64,000 nt of DNA from Gigaspora margarita (lineage: Eukaryota > Glomeromycota > Glomeromycetes > Diversisporales > Gigasporaceae), in assembly GCA_009809945.1 (NCBI GenBank), contig WTPW01000024.1:875282-939281 (forward strand). Reading direction: 5' to 3'. The position numbers were made by a program, and so were the translations under genes. Shown here one piece after another: positions 42,288 to 52,807 of this stretch (the first letter of the stretch is position 1; each line of letters starts with the position of its first letter). The notes below the pieces were generated by a model, which did no database searches, had not been told where the DNA came from, and saw only the letters and a list, made by a program, of their open reading frames with translations.

Positions 42288-42753
42288 TGTTATAGAACAG
42301 ATTTCATCTTTGAGTAAACTAGAAGATTCCAAAGATTATCCCTAGTACATGGTACAGAATAGTAAACATCCTTTTACACTTTTATACTTTTATACTTTTA
42401 TACTTTTACTTTTATCCATTTATATTTTTACTCTTCAATACTTCATACTTTTCTAAAAGATATATAAACTCTAACTTTTTACCCTTCTACCCATTAGACT
42501 CTGATTCTCTTTTCCTCTCCTCTAATGTTTAGAAATAGTTATCTATCTTGAATATTATATCATCAATAAATAAAATATATCTTTGCCAAATAAATACTCT
42601 CTTGCTCTTTGATAAATAAATATATCAAACTGCTCTAGTAAAGTAATATTCTATTTGCATACTGCTTTATATCTTCTCTAACCCTTATAAGATTACTGTC
42701 ACCATGTGTTATATTGTAGGTATTATATTAAGAAGGCTATAACACTTTTAACA
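42288..42753 (+). repeat. 3' LTR of G1
   Basis: 466 bp, TGTTATAGAACAGATTTC to TTTTAACA. Followed by the CTAT target duplication. Few ATACTTTT microsatellite units (42375-42415) compared with the 5' LTR. Confidence 0.9.
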
Positions 42754-43216
42754 CTATGTTAGGGTTAGGGTTTAGGCTATTATATAGTAAAATTGCTCAA
42801 GAAAAACTTTTTATTAATGTACAGAAAGTGGTTTAGTATGCAATTTCTTGCAAAATAAGTGATTTTTGTCAAAATGAATGCTTGTTTTGAATTTTTCTAA
42901 TTGTGTAATATTATACTTGATCTTAAATTTTATGCCGATCTATATAGATCACATAATAGGGTACATGTACCTTAGAGCACATATAAATAAACTCTTATTA
43001 TTATTATTAGGGCAAATCTATTTGTAACCATAGTTACAGTTCTGAGCCAATCAAATTGCTAGATTAGGTATGACAAAAAAATTCAAAAATTACAAATTGC
43101 AATAACTTCAAATTGTGCCTATTAAACCAATATTTTTTTCTAGCTAAAAATGCTTCTTAAGGTGTTTTATTATATAATAAACCATTTTCTAACTCTAAAT
43201 CTAACCCTAACCCTAA
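42754..43216. repeat. Inverted repeat capped by telomere-like TTAGGG words
   Basis: GTTAGGGTTAGGGTTTAGG at 42757-42775 faces CTAACCCTAACCCTAA at about 43198-43213. Just inside, TATTATATAGTAAAA and its counterpart TTTTATTATATAATA keep the symmetry for about 60 bases. It is either a foldback with telomere-like ends or a degenerate interstitial telomeric tract. The left boundary coincides with the G1 target duplication. Confidence 0.6.
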
Positions 43217-43369
43217 TCTGGTTACTGTTATCACTAGTGACAAGCACATTTTTTCTTATTATTATGCATTATATTTTAAATTAAATATATTTTATTTATT
43301 ATATATTATTATACATTTTTTACAACAAAAAAATAAAACCAAAAAACACTGGAATTTAAAAAAAAATGA

Positions 43370-43840
43370 AAATGAAAAAATAGTACTATTTTAAACTACT
43401 TTTGCACTTTGGTATATAATACTAGCTCTAAATACTTATTTTTCTTATTCCGCAGTTAGCTATTATTTCTCTTCTTTGTTTTAACTATTATATTTACTTA
43501 TAATCACTACTTTCTAAAAATAGTAAATAAGTAAAAAAATAACAAAAAAAATAAAAAAAATAGTAATATTGTAAACTACTTTCACTCTTTGTTACATAAT
43601 ACTAGCTCTACACACTTATATTTGCTTATATTTGCTTATATTTGCTACTTCCTAAAAATAGTAGAGAAGTAAAGAAATAACAAAAAAAATAAAAATGAAA
43701 TATAGTAATATTTTAAGCTACTTTCGCACTTTGTCACATAATACAAGCTCTATATACTTATTTTTCTCACTTTCAGTTAGCTATTCTTTCTCTTTGCTCA
43801 TATTTGCAACTTACTAAAAATAGTAAAGAAGCAAAAAAAA
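43370..43840. repeat. Three tandem copies of a ~170-bp unit
   Basis: Each unit contains ACATAATACTAGCTCTA (variant ATATAATACTAGCTCTA), ACTTATTTTTCT or ATATTTGCT, and CTAAAAATAGTAAAGAAG, followed by AACAAAAAAAATAAAAA. Copies begin near 43380, 43556 and 43690. No coding content. Confidence 0.75.
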
Positions 43841-43859
43841 CTATTTCTCAGAAGTGTAG

Positions 43860-44000
43860 GCATTTTTGCAAATTGTCAGAGAATCTAGTAGGTTCTTGCA
43901 AAGTGGTGGTGAAGTTAGAGTTGGTGTTCTTGTAAAGTGCCAAAAAAGTTAGGTTGTTTCTTGCAAAGTTCTAAAGAAAGTCAGGAATAAATAAAATAAA
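43860..44000. repeat. TTCTTGCAAAGTG word array, left part
   Basis: GTTCTTGCAAAGTGGTGG, GTTCTTGTAAAGTGCC and TTTCTTGCAAAGTTCT are spaced by about 45 bases. The same array resumes at 45600-45735 after SINE copy 3. Confidence 0.65.
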
Positions 44001-44203
44001 ATAAGGGAATTAGTAAACAGTGCACCTTGCACTGTAGTGCACCCTATAGTAACAAATATAACTAATAATAGGGGTTAGAGATAGAGTTAAAGTTAGAGTT
44101 AGTATCAAAGTTATAAAATTATAGTAAAATCGCAAGAGGAGCATTTTTTGTTAAAAATATAACAGGGGTTACTCTAGTAAAATTTTAAGAAACATAAAAG
44201 AGA

Positions 44204-45185
44204 GGGTGTAGTGACCTAGAGAAGTTGGTAAGTTGTCACTCCCAAGTGGTAGCTCTAGGGTTCAAATCCTACTAGCAACGCTTTGGAAAATCGATCTATG
44301 TTCAATAACTTTTTCTTATCAATCAGTTGGGTATCACCTGTAGTCCTTAGTACACCATCTCGAATGTAAGCTTTTAGGCACACAAAAATTCAAGGAACTA
44401 GAGAAATAGAAACCTGTTTAGCAAGTCTCAAGTAAAGGAGTAGCAATGATCTTTAACAGTGCTACCAAAGCTGGAATATCGAAAACTGGAGCTGATAAAT
44501 CAGATAACAAAACTCTCAAAGAGGGGTCCACCAACCTGCCACCAGAGTCACACTGGAGAAAAAGAACCTATATTCTAGCAATAGGTACCAAGAGAAGATA
44601 GCCATATTGCCCTTCCAGGCTAACTGGTTTGGAAGTTTGTAAATCTGGTATAAGGACTAGTAGGATAGTGAGATGGGTGCTAGAATTAGAGCAAACCTTG
44701 CACGGGTGGAAATAGGTAATAGTAGCGGTTTAGGCTAACCCCTAAACTGCAAGTGGTCCAACTCAATTGATGTGTAAGTTACTGAAGCATAGATAATACC
44801 TGTGTGGGACTGAAACTGCTCTACCAAGTGTTCAATGAGGATAAACCAGTTCTAAGAGAATTTTATAATATATCTAAGTCTGGCCTTGACTGACTTATGT
44901 AATGAAGGACTGTACCAGTAATACAAGAAGGACCTGCAAAGGGAGCAGGGACCAGAGGGTTTAAATAGGTAACCCTCTAGTTGGGTTGCAGGTATGGCAA
45001 CTAGTGTAGTACCTTCGGTCGAACTGCTTAAATTAGACAACCAAAAGTTGTACATGTGGCTAGTTGTACTTTCATCTTTGTAACAAATGTCAGGGTGCCC
45101 CTAGAGGCACCTATAGTCTGATTACTTGAATAAAAGCCTTTCTCTATAGTGAAACTTTGATATAAAAAATAATAATAAAAAAAAA
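44204..45185 (+). mobile_element. Long tRNA-headed SINE, copy 3
   Basis: Starts GGGTGTAGTGACCTAGAGAA. B-box-like GGTTCAAATCC at about 44260. Aligns along its length with copies 1 and 2 and ends TTGAATAAAAGCC..., GTGAAACTTTGATAT and an A-rich tail. Imperfect duplication AGAAACATAAAAGAGA / AGAAAATATAAAAGAAG. More diverged than copies 1 and 2, so probably older. It keeps the empty site for the hAT MITE of copy 2. Confidence 0.8.
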
Positions 45186-45339
45186 AGAAAATATAAAAGA
45201 AGGCACATTATAGTGCAAGTGCACAATATTCTAAAACCAATAAAATAAAAGTAAAAAAATAAGTAAAGAAAAATAACAGAAAAACAAAATATGCAAGCAA
45301 ACTTAATAAAAAGAAAATAAAGCCTCAATCTTTATTTCT

Positions 45340-45735
45340 CTAAAATAAAAGTTCAAATTTAGAAATTGTCAAAACCTAGTTGTGTTTTGTAAAGTGCTAG
45401 GTTAACTTGTGAAAACTTATAAAAACTTGCACCTAACTAAATTATTTCTTTAAAGAAGCATGTTTTCACAAAGTAATGGAATAAAATAAATTAATAAAAA
45501 AAATTAAAAAAAAAAACAAAAAGTATCAAATGAGAAATAAATATGCAAAAACTTGTGAAAACTTGCACTAACTGAATCATTTCTTTAAAGAAGCATTTTT
45601 GAAGATTTAGAAGGGTTCTTGCAAAGTGTCAGAAGTTTGAGTTGGCTTGTGAAGTCATATTGGTGTACTTGCAAAGTACTAAAATGTTGTTGGTTTTCTT
45701 GCAAAGGGCTAGTGTTCTTGTTAAGTGCCAAATAA
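45340..45735. repeat. TTCTTGCAAAGTG word array, right part, with local duplication
   Basis: GGTTCTTGCAAAGTGTCAG, TACTTGCAAAGTACT and TTTCTTGCAAAGGGCT recur. CTTGTGAAAACTTG..CACC(T)AACT and ATTTCTTTAAAGAAGCAT occur twice (about 45410-45465 and 45550-45590). Confidence 0.65.
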
Positions 45736-46868
45736 AATGAAAAAAAATTAAAAAAATAAATAAAAAAAATAAAAACAAAATAAAAACAAAAAACAAAATA
45801 AAAACAAAAAAAAACAAACCAAAAATAAAAAAACAAAATGAAATGAAAAAAAACAATGTAGATGATCTAATTTAAAACAAAAGACTAAACTGATTGTGTA
45901 ATACAAAATTTTACAAAATTTTGAAACATTTTAAAAATATAGTCCAATGCACGCTTGGTATGACCCAGGTTACAAATCTACTGATCCAGCTTGGTTTCTC
46001 AGTTCTAAAATATTTTAAAATATTTAAGGGTAGGCTTTCTGCATGTGATGTTACACATATATATATTATATATATCAATCTTTTTAAGTGCTAATAATCT
46101 GCTTTTGTTCATTAAATTCATAGTAACTAGTGCTTTATGAAAACTTATTAATTTTTGTTGTCCATTTAGTTTGTTTTATTTGTTTATTAATTTTTGTTGT
46201 TTGGTTAGTTTGTTTTATTTGTTTTTTGAAGTTTTTTTTAGTTTAAAACTACTAGTTATTAAATTTACTTCAGTTTAACTCTAAGTAATACTTTGACCAT
46301 TCCATATTAAAGTTGCCCATTTCTGATATTAACGGGCTTCTTTTTATTAAATTTTTGGTTTAAAATTTTATATAATATTTGTCAATAGTGATAGTTAAAA
46401 TTATAATATAGTAAAAGTAAAATTTTAATTATTCAATATTAGTTTCTTAGAAATATCAAATTTTTTATAGTTTTTATATATAATCTACTTTTAAATTTTG
46501 ATGTTTATTTAATATTTACACTTAGAACAAATTATTATTGTACTATACATATGACTTGTAGAAATATTTACTTCAGTTTAACCCTAAGTAATATTTTGAC
46601 TATTTCATGTTAAAGTTGCCTATTCCTAAAGTTAACGGTTTTCTTTTTTATTAAATCTTCAGTTTAAAAATTTGATATTTGGCGTTAAAAATTTGATATT
46701 TGGCGTTAAAAATTTTATATTCAATGATCTACATCATGCATGCCATATAATGTACTATATTTATATAGTGTAACCAATCTGAGAAAGCCTATTCTTAAAT
46801 CATTTTGAAACCTTTTGAAACTACTAATGAATATGATAATAATTGATTAGCAGATATATAACGATTTA
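45736..46868. other. AT-rich spacer with short direct repeats
   Basis: An AAAATAAAAACAAAA low-complexity run lies at 45735-45855. A ~55-bp duplication (TTAATTTTTGTTGT...TTAGTTTGTTTTATTTGTTT) lies at about 46148-46228. A ~100-bp direct repeat (ACTTCAGTTTAA.CCTAAGTA) lies at 46266-46365 and 46569-46670. Adjacent TTTGATATTTGGCGTTAAAAA copies lie at 46673-46715. The open frames on the minus strand at 45585-45856 are Phe/Tyr-rich readings of the A-rich run and not genes. Confidence 0.6.
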
Positions 46869-47045
46869 TTTTTTTTTTTTTTGGTATTAAGGTGAGGTCA
46901 TGTTTATATCTTTATTAGTAATTTAGAAAAGTTGCTACATGGAGTATACTTCTTTGTATAAATACAAAATTTAAATTACATGCAAGAATTGAAGCTCGGG
47001 CTAATTTATCTGCGACCTAAACCTACTAGAGTGGTCAAGACTCAC

Positions 47046-47915
47046 CTAGTTTGATAGAGTTAAAATAAAATTTATAGGTGTACTATATTTAACCCAATGG
47101 ACAGCCCAAGAACCAATCTTCTTAAGAGCTGTACCAATAGGTGGACATGAATTTGGGTTAATATGAAGTTGATCAGGTTGGCCACAAGGACAACTATATA
47201 TAAATGTTTGTCGTAGAGATAGTTGCTTTTTGGATTGTAATATATTAGAAGTAGTAGAAGAAGGATAAGTGATATTATTGGTTTTCTGCCATAAGGCAAA
47301 TTGGGAACAATAAGGCTTCCACAATTGTTTATAGGATAATTCGGAGACTTGAAGGAGAATTTTTATTATAATTTGTAAAGCTAATTTTGAGGGCAAGTGA
47401 AAGGGTCTAAGATCTTGAATAAGATAAGAAGGAATTAAACCTTTAAGTATAGTTTGAATATAATAAGGAGAAAGTAAAGCTGGTGATAAATAGAAGGCTG
47501 GGTGATTATAAATAGTCTGGATAAGTTGAGATATAGTATTTGAGAAAAGGTCTAAATTTGTAGAGTTAATAGTATTAGTAATGGCAGTAAGAATAATCTG
47601 GTTAATATTGTTTGTACCAGAACAAAGAAGCCAGTGATTAGAAGAATCAGGAATGTTGCATAGAAAGCAGTTGGTGTTTGGAAATAGGTTAGGATAAATT
47701 GAGTGAAAGTGGGAGTATGAAGGTAGTTCATTTAAAAATAATTTAATTTTAAAAGCTTTAAGATTACTAAGTTTGAAGTTGGTACTATTATTTGAAGCTT
47801 TTTGATTATTATTAAAGTATAACCAAGTGGAGTTCCAATCAAAGTAATGGGTGAAGTAAGTCCATTCATTTGTACGTTGCTGAGAAGACCATAGACTATA
47901 ATATGAGCTTTGCAA
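47046..47915 (-). pseudogene. LINE C-terminal region with zinc motif
   Basis: Open for 290 codons. CFLCNIPDSSNHWLLC (C-x2-C-x8-H-x3-C type) at about 47665-47615 is the zinc-binding motif found after RNase H or RT in many LINEs. It may help recognise the RNA 3' end. A second Cys cluster, SCPCGQPDQLHINPNSCPP, lies near the C-terminus. The true ending is the stop at 47046. The N-terminus joins the RNase H frame by a frameshift at about 47905. Confidence 0.8.
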
Positions 47916-48739
47916 ATATTTTTAATAAATCTTCGTATAGGTTGTAAAACTTGGGTATTTTCCCAGTATAGAGTATGAAAAGGAATATGAGAGTTGGTAT
48001 AGTTAAAGTTGAGAAAAGAATCAGAGATATGTTGATTGGCTAGTTGATCAGCACAATTATTAAAAGGGCTGTCAGAATGAGCCTGAACTTTGTGTAATAT
48101 TAGTTGAATATTAAAAGATTTAATAATATTAAGAAGTATATGCCATATAGGCCATGCAGTAAATTTGAATTTTTTTGGAGAGTTTGAATTAAGGTATATA
48201 AGTTTAGTGTGTTTGGATATAACTGATTGTGAATCAGTAAAAATTTGAATAGTAGAGTTTTGTGGTACAGTAGCAATACCAGATAGGATTAAAATTAGTT
48301 CAGTGTGATAAGAAGAGGGCCAATATTTAAGTTGGGCTGAAAACTCATGTACAATTTGATTGTTATGAAGTTGTATNCAACCAATGCCCATAGAACATTG
48401 GTNAGTACAGATATTTTTAACAGAACCATCTGTATAGAAGATAAAAGATGTATAATTATAATTGTTTTGAGCAATTGATTGTAATAATTGAAAAGTTTCA
48501 TTAGATAGAAAAAGATCAGAAACTAAGTAGTCAGAGATATTTAAAGTTGGAGGTATAGGAATAGTAAGAGGATGTTTAATAGCAGTAGAGAGAATAAGAT
48601 CTATATAATTTGCATTAAGGTTAAGCTGCTTGTTTGGTTGAATTCTACCATAAAAAAGTGTAAATAATGTAGCAGATATTTTAATTGTACATGCAGAGGA
48701 AATACGGTTAGTGTTAAGATTGCAGCCTGGGCAAGGCAT
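47900..48739 (-). pseudogene. LINE RNase H domain
   Basis: Within the open frame 48739-47732: FIFYTDGSVKN (first Asp), WPSSYHTELILILSGI (Glu), IQIFTDSQSVISKH (second Asp), LILHKVQAHSDSPFNNCADQ and LA (His and last Asp). This is the complete D-E-D-D set of type I RNase H. It degrades template RNA. An upstream MPCPGCNLNTNR segment may be part of the RT-RH connection. Two ambiguous bases (48377, 48403) give undefined residues. The N-terminus is continuous with RT in another frame across the 49012-49551 insertion. Confidence 0.85.
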
Positions 48740-49011
48740 ACAAGAAATAGGAGAAAGTGGGTATAATTGGGATTGTGAAGTATCAATATTGGTAGACCAA
48801 TGAGTAATTGATATAGTATTTGAATACTTGAAATATCTACAAGCTTTACCAATAATTATATTCTGATTAAGATAAGTAAGAAACTATGATAGGGGTTTTA
48901 AAGGTATATGGCAAGTATAATAGGCAAAGCATTAATACCTTGGGTTGGTAATTGCTTAAGATTGAACAGTAAATATTGTTTTCAATAATAGTTTCCTCTA
49001 AAAAGGTAAAC

Positions 49012-49551
49012 TAGAGTTAGAACCAAGATGAATTTTTCAATCCGGATATAACTAGAATTAAAAAAAAAGAATCTGGATTAACTTTAGTTCAATCCAGATA
49101 TAAATATATTTAGATTAATCTGAATATAAATCTACATCCGGATATAAATCTATGTCCGGATATATATCTATATCTGGATATAAATCTGTATCCAGATATA
49201 ATCTATATACAGTTAAATAGCAATTTACATAAGCTTTGTTCATCGGGATTTAGTTATATTTTGTACTAAAAACAATCTATCTAATTTATTAAGGATTGTG
49301 CCTGATACAAAATATAATCAAAGCCTAATGGCAGGTTTCCTTTAGCAGTCACATATCTGGATTACATATTATATCCAGATTATATATTGTATCCGAATCA
49401 TATGTTGTATTCGGATTGTATATTATATCCAGTTACATATTATATCTGGATTGTATTATATCCGGATATAGTTGGTTCAAAAAATTGAATCCAGATTTGT
49501 TTAAAAACCGGATTAATCCAGATATAAATATAAATCCGGATTCATCTACTA
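49012..49551. mobile_element. 0.54-kb insertion made of TCCGGATATA repeats
   Basis: Interrupts the LINE between RT and RNase H. Flanks CCTCTAAAAAGGTAAAC and CCTCTAAGGTAAAC look like a 14-bp duplication with slippage. Ends share TAG..AGATGAAT inverted. The interior is a mirror array: ATCCGGATATAA-type units on the left run toward a central inverted pair (TTATATTTTGTACTAA / GATACAAAATATAATC), with the units inverted on the right. Variants TCCAGATA, TCTGGATA and TCCGAATC fit decay of a CpG-containing unit. Confidence 0.7.
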
Positions 49552-49751
49552 CCTCTAAGGTAAACCATAGTGGTTGTTTACCAGTAGGTAAATAGTGCAA
49601 TCTGGGTGAAAGATGTTTCCATGAAAAGAGTGTTTGATTATCTGCAGAGCAATGTTCTAAGTAAAGAATTTGTTTATGATGAAGTTGTTGTTTAAATGTT
49701 TTGTATTTAGGGTGGTATTGTAGAATTTGTTCAAGTGGAAGGCTTCCACTA

Positions 49752-51520
49752 TTAATAACTTTGGGGCAAGTAATATTTGGGATTGCTATATAGTCTTTTT
49801 AGTAAAAGAATAATTTTAAAAGTAGTAGATAGTCTATTAGGTCCATCAATATTAGGAGAATGGTGTTGTAGTATATTAGTTGTTGACCATAAGTTATTTT
49901 GGAGTTGCTGTAATCTAATACGAGTAGAGATACCTAATAATTTAGGATCATTAATTTGTATTAAGAAGTTAGAAATATAGTGTTGAAGTTGTATATCCCA
50001 TATATTGTGTATATCGTATAAATGTGAATTAAGCATTGTACTATTAGGAGTAGATTTTGATAAGTGTGATTTGTGCTTGGCAANAGTTAAATATTGTGAT
50101 ANAATTTTAGTACAAGTAGAGTATNGAAGAACTATATTATGTAATCGATATTCTAAAGTAGGAATTATAACAGTGTTGATAATATAGGTAATTTGTTTGT
50201 CTGTAATTTGTTTAGTATTAGCAGTTTGTATAAGATGTGATGCTTCAGCTCGAATAAGTTTAATTTGTTTTGTATTTTTGTTATCAAGGGTAAACCAATA
50301 TCCAAGAAATTTAAAGGGTTGGTTAAAGGGTAAAAGAGGTAGTGTTTGGTTAAAATATGATATAAAGGTTGTATTTTTTTGATTAGAACAGGAAATGGAT
50401 TTAGTAGGGTTAATTTGTATATCTGCCATTTGGTAAAAAGAGGTAGCAGCAGAGATAATTGATTGAAGTTCTGTTAAAGATGAAGCAATCCATAAGGTGT
50501 CATCCATATAGGCTAAAACAGATGTAGAGCATTTAAGATGATGTGTTTGTGATAAGTAAGGCTGGTTTTCCAAGAAGTTTGTAAAGTATAACCAGTGATC
50601 TGAGTAGCAATATAGCTAATAAGTAGGTCGTAGTAAATTCTCCAAAAAAGAGGTGTTATAGTTTCTTCTTGATCAATACTATTTTTTACTGAGTAAAAAT
50701 TAGTAAGACCAAGATTTGTAATTACACGATTGTATCAGTTGAATAGAAGATTAGAAAAGATATTAATAAGTGTTGATGGCATACAAATACAGAATAGTGA
50801 TTTAGTAAATAGGTCAAATTAAACTGAGTCATAGGCTTTGCTCATATCTTGGAATATAAGCCAAAGTGGCTTGTGGTTGCAATTAGAATCTTCTATAATA
50901 TTATTAAAAATATGTATAGGTATAGAGGTACTATTACCAGGTAGTGCAATATAATTGTGAGGTGAAAAAATATTATATTGTATAAATATTTTGTTGAGCC
51001 GATTAGTAAGAAGTTTGGTATAAAGTTTTCTAATATGCTCTACTAAACTAATAGGTCAAGTATTAGTTAAGTTGCCATCAAAAATTGGTTTTTTGGAGAT
51101 GGGAAAAATATGATCCTCTTTCTATTGTTTAGGAACTGTTTGGGCTGTTAGACATCGATTAAAGAGAGATGTAATAGCAAGTAGACAATTATTTTCAGAG
51201 TGTTTGATCATCTCATAACTAATTCCAGAAGGCCACATGCTTTGTTGTTAGGAAGTTGCAATAAAGTATCAAGAATTTCTTCAATTGTAAAAGGGTAAAG
51301 AGCTTCAGAATACCAATTTGAGTCAATATTCTGTTTTGGAAGATAATCATTTGCCCAGTATGAATTGAATAAGTGTTCAATAATTTGTCTAGGTGCAGTT
51401 CATTCATCAAAATAGTTCTGAATATGTGTTTTAATAGTTGAGAGCTCAGTAATAATAGCATCATTACTTTTAATATTGTTAATTCTAACAGGATCTTTAT
51501 GTCGATTAAGTATACTATTA
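49752..51520 (-). pseudogene. LINE reverse transcriptase
   Basis: On the minus strand: LDTLLQLPNNKACGPSGISY near 51265-51205 (fingers, K..GP.GI), HIFPISKKPIFDGNLTNT near 51110-51055 with R/PISL following, LIFQDMSKAYDSV near 50860-50822 (motif A Asp), the QEE..TPLFWRIYYD region near 50665-50625 (motif B/G..SP.L) and, in the 273-codon open frame 50573-49752, VLAYMDDTLWIASS (motif C, YMDD) followed by INPTKS and FKFLGYWF (thumb entry). Stops in motif A-B text (V-stop-F) show decay, while the catalytic Asp residues remain. It primes on nicked chromosomal DNA. Confidence 0.85.
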
Positions 51521-52018
51521 ATCATAGATATAGGCTGAGTAACCAGTTTAGAACATCTGGTATTAATAGATTCAAGTATTTGTTGATGAGTATATTTAAT
51601 GTTTTCTAGATTACATGCATAATATAGACTCTTCTATGCTTTTTTGGCATTGGTAATCCAGTCAGATATGAGATTAGGTTGTAAAGGAATTAGTGAAAGT
51701 TGAGTTGATGTGTTGAGTTTAAATAAGTAATAGCAGAATTGTGATAAAAAGGAATAGGTGTACCAGAGTTAAGAGAGTATTTTTTTGCTTAATAATACTA
51801 TTAAGTTTTTTAAGATTATAGTATAGAAGGGTAGCTTTGGATGAGAAGGAATAATGAAAGTTACGTACAGCAAATTTTTTGTTAGGAATATGTATAAGTG
51901 CTGCATTAATAATGCTAATTTGTAGTTTATGCCAAGTAGTTTCAAGTGATTCAGAAGTAAAAATAGTAAAAGGTGTGTTATGGGATATGAGATTAGATAA
52001 AACCTGGTCAGCAAAAGC
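51521..52018 (-). pseudogene. LINE spacer between endonuclease and RT
   Basis: The endonuclease frame continues past a TAG (probably a former Trp codon) at about 52016: AFADQVLSNLISHNTPFTIF, SLETTWHKLQISIINAALIH, KKFAVRNFHYSFSSKATLLY. Then text with frame changes leads into the RT fingers. This is the usual poorly conserved linker of LINE ORF2. The two open frames overlapping it in other phases are shadows. Confidence 0.65.
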
Positions 52019-52807
52019 CTACCATGTTTCATTTGTCATTAGTTTATAATTGAAGATTCTTCTACGTGTTTTGCATTTATGTCTAGTATGTCCAGTAAAT
52101 GCATAGGGAAAGGACCAGCGAGATATGAGAATCTTGTGGTCACTAGAGGTTGAAAAGTCTGAGTCATCAATTTCAAAGGATAATAAATAAGAAAGAAGAG
52201 GGTCATGGGTCCAAATAAAATCTATTTCACTTTGGTATCTAGAGCTATACCAAGTAGGTTGGGATGAATTAGTATGAGATACCAAATTGGACATGTTATT
52301 ATAAGAAAGGAATTGAAGCAATTTAAATTTGGAGTTACCAGTTAAAATAGAGTTAGAAGAGGCATTAAAGTCTCCTAAAACTATTGGTTGAATATTTAAT
52401 GAAATTGCTTGTTGAATCCATTGAATAATAGTGTCTTGGATTTGAAGTCTCTCTTGTGAGTTATTAGGGGGCAGATAAATAGAAATTATATGAAATTTAA
52501 AATCATGTTTAAAAAATAAATCAATAGCTATTGCATAGCCAGGATATATAATGATATTATGAATGTGACAGGTAAGATAGTTGCGAATTATAATGGCAGT
52601 ACCTGCTTTAGAGCTATCAGTACAGGACCAAAAATAGGAATAAAATTGGGTTTGTTTAGGTTTGAATGTAGAAGGTGCACTGGAGAGTTTAGTTTCAGTG
52701 ATACTAATAATATTTAAATTGTGAGATAAGCAATAATTTTCCCAAACTTGTTTTTTTGGTAATATTATTAAAGCCTTGGACATTATGTGTACAAATAGAG
52801 AGATCAA
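52019..52807 (-). pseudogene. LINE apurinic-type endonuclease
   Basis: Motifs of the exonuclease-endonuclease-phosphatase fold are in order: CTHNVQGF (upstream frame, about 52790), NIISITETKL with catalytic Glu (about 52715-52690), FHIISIYLPPNNS (about 52500), QPIVLGDFNASS (D-x-N, about 52392-52360), QSEIDFIWT (about 52235-52215) and DFSTSSDHKILISR (SDH, about 52160-52120). All catalytic positions are present. The start of the domain is split off by a +/-1 frameshift in the A7 run near 52757. It nicks target DNA to prime reverse transcription. Confidence 0.88.

Larger units (their letters stand above)
10943..42753 (+). mobile_element. G1: Ty3/gypsy-like LTR retrotransposon, dead and heavily interrupted
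   Basis: LTRs at 10943-11805 and 42288-42753 both start TGTTATAGAA and end TAACA. The flanking 4-bp duplication CTAT is present on both sides (10939-10942 and 42754-42757). Order on the plus strand: primer-binding site, gag with CCHC knuckle, aspartic protease, Cys-rich linker, reverse transcriptase, RNase H, integrase, an extra ORF, 3' LTR. The order RT-RH-IN identifies the Ty3/gypsy lineage. It is interrupted by G2 (23901-39880), a 3.3-kb TA element, a 1.0-kb foldback and several MITEs. Many stops and a mutated RT active site show that it is not autonomous. Confidence 0.85.

Noticed and set aside
45585..45856. 75- and 83-codon Phe-rich frames resembling membrane proteins
   Set aside because: Antisense readings of an AAAATAAAAACAAAA low-complexity run in overlapping frames.
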